This document shows positions 1 to 14,400 of a stretch of DNA of 64,000 nucleotides, one piece after another. The DNA is from Synanceia verrucosa (taxonomy: Eukaryota > Chordata > Actinopteri > Perciformes > Synanceiidae): the NCBI GenBank assembly GCA_029721515.1, contig CM056563.1, positions 19,535,954 through 19,599,953 of the forward strand, written 5' to 3'. The position numbers and the translations under genes are program-made. The notes below the pieces were generated by a model that did not search any database, was not told where the DNA came from, and was given only the letters and a program-made list of their open reading frames with translations. Position 1 is the stretch's first letter; the number at the start of each line of letters is the position of its first letter.

Positions 1-195
1 TGTCCTTGAGCAAGATACGTAACCCCAAATTGCTCCCAATTGGTGAATGAATAGTTGGTGTCATGTTTAGTATCTCGCTCCATCAGCATAAGAGTATATA
101 TGAATGGGTGAATGTGAGGTGTAGTGTAAAAGCGCTTTGAGTGGCCGAACTAGACTAGAAAGGAGCTGTACAAGTACAGTCCATTTACCAAGTCA
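1..195 (+). repeat. Partial teleost SINE-like interspersed repeat (3' part)
   Basis: The left edge carries a recognisable teleost repeat consensus: the TTGAGCAAGA segment, the GAATGGGTGAATGTGAG segment, the AAAGCGCTTTGAGTGGCC box and the final CAGTCCATTTACCA. The 5' part lies outside the window, so family and boundaries are uncertain. The recognition is from memory of common fish repeats. Confidence 0.55.
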
Positions 196-3100
196 AGCTT
201 CTGCTGAGACATTTTTCAGACTGTTGGAACAATGACATGGCAGCATCCATACCGCAAAAAAATCACTAGAGTGAACGGTCAGGTTGTATCTGAGGCAATT
301 GTTGTCCTCTGTCAAAAATTACATAGAATATTATTTCTAAAAAAAAACAAAAAAAAACAACTCATAGGTTCAAACTATTTGAATATGGATCCATCAAAGT
401 TTGATTGTATTATTTTTTTCTATTTAAATGTCAGACTGTCACTGAGTGACAGAACAACTGAACTGTATGATATCTTGTTATACTGCAAAAACCTACATAA
501 GGTGTCAGCTGGCTGGAGGGAGATCACCAGAAAGTTTCCTACTTCCTGTCGTCTATATTTATTACACCAGTGCGGTTCCTTCAGTGTACTACAATATTCT
601 CAAAAGACTTGGATCCAAACTAAAGGGATAAAAATATATTTGTGTGGAATTTTAAATGTTTAAAGAAAAAAGACCCGCTGGTACAACTTCCTCTCAAGGC
701 GGCCCAATAAGGACTAATTTGAGAGTGATAATTGTGTCGTTGAGTGAATTGTAGGGATTCTGAGGCGCATTTTGTTCTTCAGCCATGCTATACTAAAACA
801 GATCTGAGCTCAGTTTGTTAGAGTAAACTGCCATGTTGAGGTGTCAGCCTTCACTTTATCCTTTCTATCTGAAAGGTGGAGATTAACGCAGATATGTAGA
901 GTTATGAAACAGGCGACTTCATCCAGCCAATCAGATCGATGGAGGAAGGACTGGGTTGTCATTCTGGTAATAATAATGTTTCCTGTTCAAACAAATCCAT
1001 CTGTAATGGTGATTTATTGGCAACAACTGAACCAGTCTTTGCCTCCGCTCATCTTCTTCCATCCTTCCTCTGCATCCTGCTTTCATCCCTCCATCCCTCC
1101 CTTCCACATTCTTCCGTCTGCCTTGTCGCTATCTGCTTTTTTAACGACATAGTCGGGAACTGAAATGAGGAAGAGCCTCCCTCCCAGGGGGGAAACAGCT
1201 GGAAGTAACACAAGATGAAGGTTTAAGACCCTTGTTGCCGCCCCCCCCAACCCCCCCTTCAACTCGGCCTCTGCTGATAGATGAGCAGCAGAAACCAAAC
1301 AGCACTAACACCTGGACAGCCGCCCATCACTTAAGTGTGTGCGTGTTTGCACTGTTTCAACCATAAGTCTTTAAGATACAAATTAAGCAGGTGTACCCAC
1401 GTTCAACAAAGCTATGCAAACATAACGTTATATAATTCATGTTATGAAATGCAGATGAACTGGGAAGGAGTAATGCTGTACATTAAGTCCATTTGGGACT
1501 TTAAGTTGACTACAAAAGGTTACTCTGTTCTTTTAGCTCTGTTTTTAGTCTCCACAATCTGTCTCTTTAGCTGCTAAATGCTCCACTATGTTAACCAGCT
1601 CGTCCCTGACTTCACTAACTTAACTATGTCCGTTCATTGTGCAGTGCAGGAGGGGTGGTGTACATTTAGTTTATTTACTGATGTATTACAATGTTTTTTA
1701 AGTGAAACGACTGCCTGCTGGAGTGAGTCATTGAGAGCGCCGAAGAGCGACACGAACCAAAGCGCAAGTTGTTCTTGCAGCCACTTGTCTGTCTGTCACC
1801 AGTAATGGTAATATTTCGAACAGAAACATACGTACCAGTATTGACAGCAGCGGTAATATGAGGCCGAAAGGAAAAACACAGGGCCTCAGAAAACAGGAAC
1901 CATGTCATTTGTCCTTTTGCCAGGAATGGAGGGGACGCTGCATATGAGAAAATATTCAAAGCATCCCCAAACTCAATGACTGTAATCATCACATACTTGC
2001 ATAAACAACAGGTTGGGATTTTGACAAGAGGAGTCAAAGGTCAAGCATCCAGTAGTCCTTAATCCTGAGCTGTATTATTCATACGTAGAAATAGTATGCA
2101 TACTTTTCGGTGTGCAAAATAACTCTAAGGTTATAAGGAAGAAAGTAAGAGACTTATTTTTATTGTGTTAATCATAGCTTTGAAATCAGCTCCATTATGT
2201 GGCCTTTTCATTTTTCAGTGGCAGCCCAGATTTGTCTGTGGTGATGATGTGGCAATGATGTCATTGCAGCATTCATATCATACAGAAAAAAGGCACATTA
2301 AAAAAAAAGATCAGAGGATAAACTTAGTTTGCCAACGTCATGAATTCTGAAGCTCAAAATCTGCAGTGAAGAGCTCACTAGTTTATTTCAAATAAAGCCA
2401 AGGATGACCATGGTTTACATCTCTTCACTGAGTTTATGATCACAGCTGTTGACAGAAGAGAGAATAATTCATCATTGGGAATCAACAACCATAGGCCTCA
2501 TGCAGGAAGCAACAGAAGAACAATATTGATTTTTTACATTTTTTTCCCATTGACTTTATTTTTGCTTTTCACTTAAGTATGGAAAAATCGTTGGACATTA
2601 TCCACTAATTTTTCAGTGAATGCAACTAAACATAAGAATGTGCCAGAGTATTACAAAACCCTTATATGTTATCTATCTAATAATAATAAGCCACACAGCT
2701 CCAATTTATGATCAAGTAGTACTCACTGTTCAGTACACCTGGTTAGAGCCGATTTGTATGGTTGAAAATATTTGGTGCTTTCGGAGTCGACTTCAATTAT
2801 TATTTTCCTCTGTTAATGAAAATTAAATACAGTAGGAAGAGAATTTTTTGTGCATGGCCTTGGATGTGGACTAAATACTTGTCTGTGTGTGTCTGATGAC
2901 GTCGAGGTGTGAAATGTATTAACAGGTAAAAGTGAAACAATCTTCACAACTTGTTAACAGTTGTCTCTCTGCCTTTTTGTCGTCTTCTCTGTTGACTGTT
3001 TGAGTTCGTGGGTTAGTGTGGGTTGTGTCATGCTAGGCCAATAGTCTGAGACTGAAATAATGTGGCAGATCTCACAGATCACAGATCAGTTATTTGGGAA

Positions 3101-5700
3101 CTCCTCTAGCTGACCAGAGATCAGGTGATTTGGCTTCTAGAGGGCAAATCTGTAGTTTTGACTACAGATTCTGTTGATTGACATTATTTTGGCATTAATG
3201 CTCGATTTATGAATTATATAATTTCTCATTTTTAGACTTAATTATTTAATAACTATAGTTCTAATTTTCTATTATGTGTTCATAATAAAGAGTTAATTTG
3301 CAGTACTTTTAGTATCAAATTAAACTGTGTATTTCTGTGTGGTGTTATATCAGTGATTGGGGCTGTGAAATGGATTATTTTAAAATGTGCAGTGGTTTCT
3401 CAAGTTCCTCCTCACAGATTTTCCATGAAAAAGAATTTGACTATTCTTATTTTCAAAGACATTGGGCCAACAATTCCCTCAACTCTCCTTACTTTTGCTC
3501 GTGTGCAACCTGATGATGACTCCCTTCCTTTTCCACTGCATGAATATTACCTTTTTACACCATTTACACCTGACTGTTAAATTACTACAAATATAAACAA
3601 TAATCAAATTATTAAAGAAATAAAGCACATTTCAAATGTCAAAATGATGAAAGAATGTTTTCCATTCAACAGGAACGGTGATACCCCCAATTTGTCTTAA
3701 TCTTGGATATGTCTGTGAACTGACGGGTCCATATCAGAATCTGAAACAAGTTCATTGCCAAGCAAGTTTGGATAAACAAGGAATTTAACTTGGTATTCTA
3801 GTGCATGACATATAAACATAAACATATAAACACAGTGCCACAGCAAGAATAAATGACTAAGTGACTAAGAATAATGCAAAAACTGCAATATGGCAGGTAA
3901 ACTGAGACCAAAACTGTACAAAAATGATCAAGGTGAAATGTACAGCAGCAAATCATCTGCATACAGGTAGACTTCATAAGTAGTCTTTAGAACACGAGGT
4001 TTTGGAAACGATTGTAGTACGTATACTGTAGGTTTATGTTAAGTATTTTGTTTTACATAAAATAACTATGCTCATTAATCGTTGCGTAACAAAACTAAGG
4101 TAAAATAGGAACACAAACAGCGGCCCCCTGGGTGAACATTTGTGTTTTTGTTTTTTTTTGATCAAACCGTCCCTATGTTTGACCTAACCTGACTTTTTTG
4201 CTCTTTATAATACATCGGTTGCTCCGGGCTAATACAGACATGGGTGGTTTACACTGGCGTTAGTTGAAAGCTTAATGTGTCTCATACACAAGAGGTGCGT
4301 TGGTATCGGACACCAGTAGCCATTGACTTAGCATCAGTATTTCAATCAATCATTTTCAATTGCTTCTTCCCTTCCTCCTGTGTAGAAATCCCAAACATTT
4401 CCATGTTTTTATCCAGCTCCCCTCTGCCAGGGAAATTACAGAGTTGGAAATTTGGCTTTGCAATGTGCTTTAATTAGATCACACTCACATGCATGGACTA
4501 TGTTTCTTTCTGTCTCTCAGTAGCTTCGTCTCTGGGGTCAAATATACTGGTCTGCTTGTAAGAACTGATCTGACCTACCGACATCATAAAGTTAAACCAG
4601 GCATTCAACTCAACTAATTACTGACAGTTCTGGAAATGTAAGGACTTTTTTTTTTGAACAAAAGCGTTTATGTACATTTATAGAGCAAATGCACATAATT
4701 TAGTAATCTTTAATTTAAGTCTGAAAAAGGCTCAATCATCAGCTCCTCGACAACAACATATTTGGTCCAGACTACACAGGAAAAAAAACACAATTTTCTC
4801 TGGTTTATTGTGCTGCATTTCAACCAACATTTGTTTTTTCAGATTTGTGTAAAAGAACACTTCAACAGTTCAAGGAAAACTCCAATCAAGTTCTAGCATC
4901 TCACATTTTGGAGTGTGTTTTTTCAATGTTTGCATTTAGAAACACTGTTTCGTGTGGTTGTCCTTCCACGACTTCATGCTAACATCACTTACACTTGTGC
5001 ACTGTTACTCCTTTTTTGGGCCACTTGTGGGCAGTGGAAACAAGCTCTGAACACAATCTTGACATATCATCACATTATGAAGTGATATAGAGAAGAGTTA
5101 CAGAGAAGCATGATAATTATTGGTGGTTTGTCGTGATCAGAAAAAAATGGGTTGTTGTTGGCTTGTAAGATCGAATTAGCACTGATATTTTACCAATATC
5201 CATATCATGATGACTCAAGCACGTTATCTTTTTGGGGAGGCTTGTCCAAGCACCATTTTTGATTTACAAGAATATACAAAATATATGTGTTTTAATTGTT
5301 TCTATTCAAGGCTGTACCACTTGTAAACACCTTCATGTACTGAAGTTTTCCTGATGTTTAAAGGAAGACTGCTCACAGATTCAACTGCAAATGTCACATA
5401 TGAAAGATAATTGTTAAATAGCCATGAGTAAAGTCTGTGCTACACTGCTAAAATGACATGGTTTTGTCATCAGAGATACATTGGAAAAAAAACGAAACAA
5501 AATGTGTTGGTTTGTGACGCTGTGAGGATTCGATCAGAGCTGGAGGTCGAACCGGGGAATGATGAGGTGGCGCTTTCCTCCTTTTCTTTTTCTTCTTTTC
5601 TGCCTCGCTGTCTTCCTGAAAGACAGATTGCATTCCATCCTCTTCCTTGTTAAAAAAAAAAAAAAGGAACAGGCAGACACATGGATAATGTGAAGGTATC

Positions 5701-5701
<1 letters not shown>

Positions 5702-5734
<33 letters not shown>

Positions 5735-5764
5735 AAGAGAGAGCGCGAGAGAGAGAGAGAGAGA
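5702..5764. repeat. (GA)n microsatellite
   Basis: An almost pure GA dinucleotide tract interrupted by GGGAAA and GCGC. It makes spurious Glu-Arg and Leu-Ser frames on both strands. Confidence 0.95.
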
Positions 5765-6339
5765 CTTGGAGGCTTGCTTGGTCAGCTTCAGACTGTGCAA
5801 CGTGTCTGCTGCTGGTGGATCAGATGGCAGAAAGCTGCTGCTCTGTGTCTCCCAGCAGCTCTTCTGCTCTATAATGTCTGTTTTCTGCTTAATTACAGCT
5901 CACCTGCAGCCTGGCCGGCGCTGCACACAGCCTTCTGCTGGGGGGACGAGAGAATCGCCTATATAAACCTTTATTTGGACTTGGGGGGGGGATGCAGGCG
6001 CTAAAAAAAGGGCTTTTATTATTTAGAGCCAATAACAATCATAATGTCTGCAAACCCCACAATTGTGCAGGTATTTCAAAACAGGCAGTTTCGACCAACT
6101 GCAGCCATTTGTTCAAAAAAAAAGCAAACATCTGGTTCAGTCATAAAACAGTGGAGCTTTTTTTTTACAGTCAGCAGCTTTACTCAGTCAGGTATCTGTC
6201 CGTCTGTTTGTCCATCCGTCCATGTATTGATGTAATTAAGGTGTAGCACTTATTATTTTTAAACATTGATATCAAATGTATTTAAATGGGAGGATAATTG
6301 CAGGGGTATTGGATCACTATACCATATAGTCTTCTTTAG

Positions 6340-6363
6340 ATAGACAGATAGATAGATAGATAG
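6340..6363. repeat. (GATA)n microsatellite
   Basis: A short AGATAGACAGATAGATAGAT-type tetranucleotide tract. Confidence 0.85.
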
Positions 6364-7689
6364 AACCAACCGTTAGCCTTTATGTCTGTAGGTTCTCACC
6401 AAGTCCCGAGTAACACGTTTCCTAACTTTAAAATACCTGCAGCATGAGCAACTTAATCTGCTCCTGATTATCAGGATTGTCCAGTTAGTTCATGCACATG
6501 TATCACTCTTTCCAAAAGCAGTAATTTGATCACTCATTGAAATCTGGCTACATTAGCCACCACTAGCATAACACATTGCAAGTCTCCAACCGAACAGTTG
6601 CACTGTGGGTAATGTTGGACAAGGAAGAAGCACAAGGAAAAAAGACAATATCACTGACAAAAACAGTATGTTGTGTCTTTAGTGTAGTTCTCACTGCTAA
6701 CACAATACTCAGTGCTGTGTCAATCAGCTGAGAGGCTCTTGGCTCCACAGCCAGAGCTGCAGGCCCATCTTAGGTGTCACACACATGCTGGTATGGATCA
6801 GACAGCTGATACAGGAGAGTTCAACAACACAATTAAAGATAACTCTTACAGACACTCATAGTTGATGAGTCACAGATCAAGATCTAAAGGAAAGATCCCC
6901 CAACACACTGAGTTCTGGGAGTCATTTAGTAATACAGATGCAACTTGATGGTCTTTTTTATTAGCGCCTCCCTGCCTGGTGAACTTCTACGACTTATTTC
7001 TGCATGTGTCATGGTTGTGAGCCAGTTTGTACAGACAGTTGAGCTGACATTTTGTCAATATGTTGTCCATTTTTCTGCAACAGCAACACACATGAAAAGC
7101 CACTTGAGGGAGTAGAAAGAACTTATTTCTCCTCTAGTTCTAGTTTGGTGCTGAAGTTGGAACATGATGACCATCCAAAACATGACACAAACTCATGTAA
7201 AGTCTTGTGAACAATGCAAACAATGAGGCTTTCGAAACCTGAGGTCAAAACTTCCACAATGATCAGAACCCAAATTAACAACACAAACTATAACACAAGC
7301 TAAGCTAAACCTACAAACAAATCCAAACCCTTGAAAGCCTGCAGCCATGCTCAGGACATGTTGAACCACGAAAGCACTGTGACAAATCTACAACCAAACA
7401 CTATGTTTTTTAAAAAAAAGTTAAGAATAAAACTCACAGAAACTGCTCTAAAACTGTTCTGAGACATTTATTTGGTGAACTAAACCTGAAATTGAAGCCA
7501 GACTCCCAGAGTTGGTCTAAAACTCAACTGTGTATCAGGAAGTAGACCAGAACCAGAAATAAAATCTGGATTAAAACCCATGGCTGCAGAAGGAGGAGAT
7601 CCTCCTCCGACCCTCTGATGCTCTTCAGGATCAGGTTTCCTCCTGCTCAGCCCCCCCTTCCTCCTCTGATCCAAACTCCAACCCTTCAG

Positions 7690-7895
7690 CTGTGGAATTA
7701 TGGAAGGAGGGACCTGCTGTTTTTTCTTCTTTTCTTCTGCTTTTTTTCCTTTCTTTGAAGGAGGGGTCCATTCTTGTCTTCCCTAAACGTGCAGCAACGG
7801 GGTAATGAGGGTGCGTCCCCAGCCGGTCCGGTCCCCAGCACCTCCCAGTTCTTCAGGCTCCCATATAAAAGCCCTGGTGGAAAGTGAGTGTAGGC
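7690..7895 (+). promoter_or_regulatory. col1a1 core promoter with TATA box
   Basis: A TATA-like element (CATATAAAAG, core 7863-7869) lies about 190 bp upstream of the col1a1 start codon. That predicts transcription starting near 7890-7900 and a 5' leader of about 160 nt. Upstream, 7715-7770 is a long pyrimidine-rich tract followed by a purine cluster, comparable to the polypyrimidine region of mammalian COL1A1 promoters. A GC-rich block with CCGGTCCGGTCC lies at about 7818-7832. I saw no CCAAT box in the 120 bp before the TATA. The start site is inferred. Confidence 0.6.
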
Positions 7896-8034
7896 AGTAG
7901 GGAGTTTTCTGCTGGGGTCAGGAGGACTGTGAACAAGACGAGCGTACCCTGCCCCAATCACCCGTGTATGAGTGGAGTCTAGCAGGAAAAGAAAACATCC
8001 CCAACTTTTTTTCCTCTCTTGCCTCAAAGAGTCT

Positions 8035-8060
8035 ACATGTCTAGTGGCATCTAGACATGT
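8035..8060 (+). promoter_or_regulatory. Collagen 5' stem-loop around the start codon
   Basis: A perfect 10-bp inverted repeat, ACATGTCTAG (8035-8044) and CTAGACATGT (8051-8060), encloses a 6-nt loop, and its right arm contains the col1a1 AUG at 8057. Fibrillar collagen mRNAs for alpha1(I), alpha2(I) and alpha1(III) carry a conserved stem-loop here that binds LARP6 and coordinates procollagen translation. The left arm also holds an upstream AUG (8037) opening a five-codon uORF that stops at 8052-8054, just before the main AUG. Confidence 0.85.
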
Positions 8061-8138
8061 TCAGCTTTGTGGATATGCGGCTGGCGCTGCTGCTCAGCGC
8101 AGCAGTGCTCATGGTCAGAGCGCAGGGCGAGGACGACA
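8057..8138 (+). other. col1a1 exon 1: signal peptide
   Basis: Residues 1-27. MFSFVDMRLALLLSAAVLMV is a typical secretory signal with a hydrophobic Leu/Ala/Val core, followed by RAQGEDD, with cleavage likely after the RA/Q region. The donor GTAAGT follows directly at 8139, leaving phase 1. An apparent extension of this frame past 8138 is intronic. Confidence 0.93.
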
Positions 8139-8397
8139 GTAAGTCTCATCACTGTTTACTGGAGCCTCTCAACCCTTTTTTTTTTAACACTGGTTTTTTG
8201 AAAGTGGATTTTCTTCTCTTCATGGGTGGACAGCTGCTGAGATCTTAGACAGAGAAGAGAGAAGACAGGAAAAAGTTTGAACTTGAAACTTGCGGGCTGC
8301 TCCTTTGTTTCTAGATAGATGGATAGCTAGATGAGCTGCTGCAGCTTGCAGTTTAAACAGTACAGGATGTACGTAATGCATTGGGCATCTCAAGAAG

Positions 8398-8432
<35 letters not shown>

Positions 8433-11400
8433 TCTCCCTCTCCTTGTGTTTGTCTCTCTCTAACCCCCCCACCTCCCCCCATGCATGCAGAGCGAGTTGC
8501 TGCAGGTTTTCCAGGCTTTCCTCCAGGCCAGTCTTTCTAACGGAGAATAGCAGAAATGCATGTTTTATCCAATTTGAATCCTGAAATGTCAAAGAAAGTC
8601 AATACAGATTGGATGTTTCGGGGTGAAATGGGCCTTTTCACATGATCAGTAGTAAAGGTGGCAGAAATCTTTCCACACGCCTGATTGATGTGGCACATTA
8701 ATTCATTGCCCGGAGCCAAGTGTTGAGTTGGCCAGGTGAGGGAGAGTTAGAGCCACATAACAGAGAGAGGGAGAGTAGGCGTCGTCTTGTCTGCTGGAAA
8801 CATTTGACCTCTTCAGCCCGAGCTGTCTTCCACTTCATGGCCTCCAACTAAGTTTACAAAAGCTTAGATGTATTTAAAACAAGATTTGGGGTTGGTGAAG
8901 GGAACGGAGGTGTCTGTTGGTGTTTAGACACAAACACTTTCTACGATGAGAAGACAAAGAAAAATCTGCTCAGCTCTGGAAACAAGAACCAAGGAGCTGA
9001 AATTCAATTTTTCCAGATGTTCCTCTTTGGAAAGGACTCAGCTGCCTGAGTGTCTATGTGAAGCAGATGTGGTTTGACTCTCTGAACGGTCTCACAGCGC
9101 CACCCAGAGGCTTAACTCTGCACCTGCAGACACATCTGGCCGCCACGTCCCCCACACCGCCTCCTCTTTGCCCTCCTCCTCCTCCTTCTCCTCCTCTCCT
9201 CCTTCTTCTTTCCACTCTTTTTTTTGTTTCCTCTAATTGCAAACACATGCAGACCGTGTTTCCACCAGCTGCTGCCAAGCTGACAGTCTGGAGCAGCAGC
9301 TCTGCTTTTCCTTCTGAGCTCAGAACTTTGGCACGCTGGGACCCCTAAAAGGAGCCCCAGTTTGGGTTTAACTTTGCTGAGAAAACCACTGCAGCGGCAG
9401 TGATGCAGCTGCAAGTCGGAAAATGTGACTTTTAAGTTAGAACAGAGGAGCGATCGGCTTTTTGTTGTTGTTGTTGTTAAAGGGAAATGAAACCACTCAG
9501 GGGACATGTTTGCTCTCTGCTTGACTTTGGCCTCTCTGTCACCTTCAGTCTGTCCACCAGTTCCTGTCCAAACCTTTAAGAAACACTTAGTTCACCTGCT
9601 TTATGTTTTTATATTACTTCCATAATCATTTCTTCATGTTCATAATGTTTGCATTAATATAGCCATTCTATTTATGTAGCTTATTTTGTCATGAAGATCT
9701 TGGCTTGTTCTAAAATTATACATTATTGATATCATTGTTTCAGTTCTATCCTAATTTCATTTTTTGGTTATTTTATACGGGTAGTTAAGGAAATATTAGA
9801 TTATGTTAAAACCACTAAAATTAATTCAGAATGTATATATTGGTATATTATGTGATATACATTATTATTTTTAAATTCAACTTTGTTATTGATTTTTAAG
9901 CTTTTTTTGAATTCTGCTTTTGGTCCTTGATGTATTCTCACGTGTTCAGGTATCTCACCTGTCCCTCTCATTCTGTGTCGCCCCCCTCAGGCCAGGGCGG
10001 AAGCTGCACCTTGCACGGCCAGGTATTTGCGGACCGGGATGTGTGGAAGCCAGAGCCATGCCAGATCTGTGTGTGTGACAGCGGCACAGTGATGTGCGAT
10101 GAGGTCATCTGCGAGGACACAACTGACTGCCCCAACCCCGTCATCCCTCACGACGAGTGCTGCCCCATCTGCCCTGACGACGGTATTGACTTTCTTGACT
10201 TGATTCTTTCACTTATAAATGTCACCTACTTTCATTTTTTTTATTTCCTGTTTTTCATTATTTCTATTGTTTCCATACAAAAAGGGCAAATCCAAACACT
10301 CAAACACTTCCTGTCTCACACTCCTGTCTCTCACTCCTTCCCTCACTCCCTCACGCCCCAACATGACTGAACATGTTATTTACCCCATTAACCTCCACTT
10401 TGTTCTACTATATGAAGACACAGATTGACATGGTGCATTCCATCACAGCTAAATGCCTGACCACAAACCTAGCACTAACCTAAACATAGTCCTTGAAAGC
10501 CAAAATGTCCTAACTTTCCAAAACTGTCCTAACTCTGAAGAGCTAAAACTCACATTGGTCCTCTCAAAGATAGCTGTAAAAGTGCAGACACACACTGATC
10601 CCCCCTCCTGCTGTAAGACAGCCAGCCTCTTCTGCCTTTTTTTTTGGCTTTCTTTCAAATCCAACTTCATAACAGTCCTTCTCCTCTCTCTACAGGCTTC
10701 CAGGAGCCTCAAGTTGAGGTAAATGATATCAAGCATCCTAAATTGTAAAGAACAGATTCACACAAAGATCAGTGAAACAGAATTACTTTTTTCTTTTAGT
10801 GACTCTATTGTTGGGCTCTATCAGATATTAGTTGATTGGTTATTATTTGTGATTCATATTCTAATCATCTATTACATCATCATGTTTTATACTGACATAC
10901 TGTCTTTTTTGTTTTCTTTACTCACAGGGACCCAAGGGAGAGCGTGGACCCAAGGGAGACAGGGTAAGTTCACGTTCTCTTCCCCTTGTGATTTACTCAG
11001 TCAGTATCTCCATTTCTGGTGACCATGTGGTGCGTTCACTGTCTGCGTCTCTGAGCGGATTCCTGAGTGTTTAGGCAGGAGATAAAGCAGCTTTACTGAC
11101 AAAATATGTGTTGTTTCACCTTTTCATTAAGGCACATGTAGAAATCTGTAGTCCAGCATTCAAAATGTTACTTACAAAAGAGAAGAGTTATAACAAGTAA
11201 GAGTACAGTGTATACTGTAGAAATGTTAAATAGCATCCTATTTCATAAGCCATCAGATACACAACATAAGTATATAAGTCCAAGAAAATAACACTGACAT
11301 TTCCTTAAAACTGCATTACTTGTACTTTTTGCCTCTTAGGCCAGTGCCTCTTGTTTCTAGAAGTCAACAACATAAATTAAGGGCAGGAAATTTGCTTTAA

Positions 11401-14400
11401 CAGGGCTCATCATTTACTGAGAGCAGCGAAATGATCGGTGACTGAAAACATGCAGAGGTCAGGTTGAAACATGCACACTGTGGACATGGAAACTTTGCTT
11501 GGTTGAAGGGAAAAAAAACTCTGATTTTAGTGAAAAGAAGTTTTTTTTTAATTCAAATAATTTAGGATGTCTCAAAACATTTCAAAGATTGAACTAAATT
11601 TATTGAATCTCACATTAAAGTTAAACTTTATATTTTAGTTTTTACAGACTGACTCGATTATTTAATTCCATTTTTGTCAGTCGGTGACTTTATTCAGGCA
11701 CCAATACAGGCATTATTATGACAGGTCACCTAAAGCTGAGTTGTGGAGAGCTCTTATATCATATGGTGATCTTAATTATGAGTTATAATAATTATTGGCA
11801 TACAATAGTGATTATTATGTAATGTTTAGCATCCTATAAAAGGCCTGGCTGTTCTTACCCACTTCCTGTATCCTGATCTCACATGACCACTGCTCCATTC
11901 CTGGTTGGTCACTTGGGCAGGCTCATAGGGCAGTCAGGTGCACCCCCTCAGGGTTTAATGCCATTTTTACCTCTATAGGGAGCAAGGGAGCCTGTCAGGA
12001 CACACAGGAAGTTCAAGATTAAACACAAAGGATATGTTCTGATGATGACACAAGCAGTCACGTGTTGGGGTTTGAACAAATCAAAGTGGATGCTCCACTC
12101 TTTGTCTATAGGTGTGTTAGCATCCAGGTGACCTTTTTATTCAGACTCCTGGGGCTGAACCCTTCTTTCCTCTCTGTTATCCTTCTGCAGGGTCCTGCTG
12201 GTCCCGCTGGTAATGATGGTATCCCCGGCCAGCCTGGTCTGCCTGGACCTCCTGGCCCTCCTGGACCCCCCGGCCTCGGTGGAGTAAGTTGTAGATTTGT
12301 TTTATTGCAATATTTGACTTGTTTAGCTCAGAATTGACCAGTTACTGACCAGAGCTAGAAACAACACTTGTGTGCATGTAGATCATTTGTAGGACAGAGC
12401 TGTGGCATCACATCAACCTGCTAAAGTCAGTTAAGTTTTCTGTCGGGTAACATGGCAGAAATGATATTTCACTTTTGTCTTCCTCAGCTTCCCAGACTTT
12501 ATATTCCACGAACAGTAATTCCTGTAGTTTGTCTGTGAGAAAAGTGAGAGTTCCCCAAATTTCATCAAAAATGGACCAGTATAAACTACTAAGTGCTTGC
12601 TGGTGTGAGGGCATGAAATGCTGGAAACTGAACTCCACTTTGACAGCTTGAGTTTAAGCTTTTCGCTGACTTGATGGCTTTGACCTAAAGAGAAAAAAAT
12701 GTTTGGCTTTCAGTCTGGGGTCAGAAGTTAATTTACGGTTGAAGCTCAGAAAGGGGAAGCACAGATGTGCTAGATGTATTTGATTAGATTTCCCTTGCTA
12801 ATAATGTCTAGAGTTGATCGATAATACCCATATTCTTCTTTTATTCCACCTGAGCTTGCTAAGCTAACATTCCCAAAACCTTACCATCTAAACCACCATG
12901 CTATGATTCTGTTCACCATGACTTCCATCCTAATTTAGTATACCAAACACTGGCTTTCATTTTAGTAACTTGCCCAAGCAATGTTGCATTGCTATGTAGA
13001 ATTAGAATGTGCTAACTATCAAGGCTAAGCTAACATCCTTAATGTATAGATCCTAATGTAGCAGCTATCATTGACCAACATGCTTTTTCACAGCGTAATT
13101 TAGCATGCTATGATTTATCACTGACTAACATGCTAATTTGCCAGGCTAAGCTAATCTGACATGTCATCTCTGAATGAGAGCATAATTTGCCACTGAATCA
13201 CCTGCGTATTTACCACAGGTACAGTTTTTGAATCTAATCAAGCATACGGTGATTCAGTTAGCTGTTGGTAGCTATCCTAAAATAGCATCCTAACTGACCA
13301 CAATATATCAACAAACAATGCTAAGCTAACATGCTAAGCCTAGATTGTCCTCACCTCAGATTGAACATTCTTCATCTACTGGCATGTGTTGCAAGGTTTT
13401 TACGGCCAGATAACAGCACAAGTGAGGTCAAAGGTCATGGGATGATCCTGGCTGATAGAGGAAAGGGAATTGAACTGTTCATCTGCACAAAAATTGTGGG
13501 ATGTGGTAAAGCAAAGTTGGAAAACGGGACTCCAAATTACACCATGATATTGGATCTGTGATGATGATGGATGATAATGAACAGCTGAGAATGTTTTGGC
13601 TGGGATGCCTCAAAATGTATGGTAACATTTTGTTGTCTTTGAAACAAATAAATTTACAAACAATCAAACTCATTCTCCTGTGCATATACAGGAAAAGAAA
13701 TGGGTCTTGAACTTTTACATAAAACCAACATAGAATAGGCATTTCACTCATGACATTTAAACAGACAATGTGTCACATGAGTGATGGATTGGAATATTTA
13801 TATCTCTCTTTGCTTTTTCCAGAACTTCTCCCCTCAGATGTCTAGTGGCTACGAAGATAAATCTATTCCCATCTCTGTGCCTGGACCAATGGTAGATCAC
13901 ACACACACATAGTAATATTTCACCATCAGTGATGGTGTTACAGTATCTGATCTTGCCTCTGTTTGATTGACAGGGCCCAATGGGACCCCGTGGACCCCCT
14001 GGACCACCTGGATCTAGCGTAAGTACACCACTTCCTTCTTCCTCAACTCAAAATACGTCAAAGCTTAAGTATGGAAGATAGAGGAGGAGGAGAGTCCATA
14101 AGCACCATGAGCTCCATTGCACTCCTTTCCTTCACTGTTTTAGAGAACTAGTTGTGTGGTATAATTTCCTAATGAAAACTACAATAACGCTAACACAGTG
14201 GTGTGATATTTTCTATTTTTGCAAAAGTACCATTTTGTCAAATGAAATTTAAAAAAAATATTACAGAAATTAACAAAATTCCTTTTGTGTGTACAGGTAA
14301 ACACAAAGAAATCTCTGCTGTGATTTAAAAGTCAATGCAATGATCCGAGTAGACATACCAGTATTAGCACTTTTATTATTACTAAAAAAAATCAAGTTGT

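Larger units (their letters stand above)
196..7690. other. Intergenic DNA upstream of col1a1, no gene seen
   Basis: No open frame here has protein-like composition, plausible splice sites or a recognisable domain. The longest frames are short and interrupted by A/T runs. It holds simple repeats (GA tract near 5702-5764, GATA tract near 6340-6363) and A/T-rich sequence. Distal col1a1 enhancers could lie here, but none can be named from the sequence alone. Confidence 0.6.

Noticed and set aside
5534..5800. Ser-Leu and Arg-Glu rich frames over the GA tract
   Set aside because: Caused by the dinucleotide repeat, open on both strands. No splice or promoter support.
9112..9507. 131-codon minus-strand frame in col1a1 intron 1
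   Set aside because: Lies over a pyrimidine-rich intronic stretch; Arg-rich composition comes from CCT/CTC repeats, with no homology recognised.
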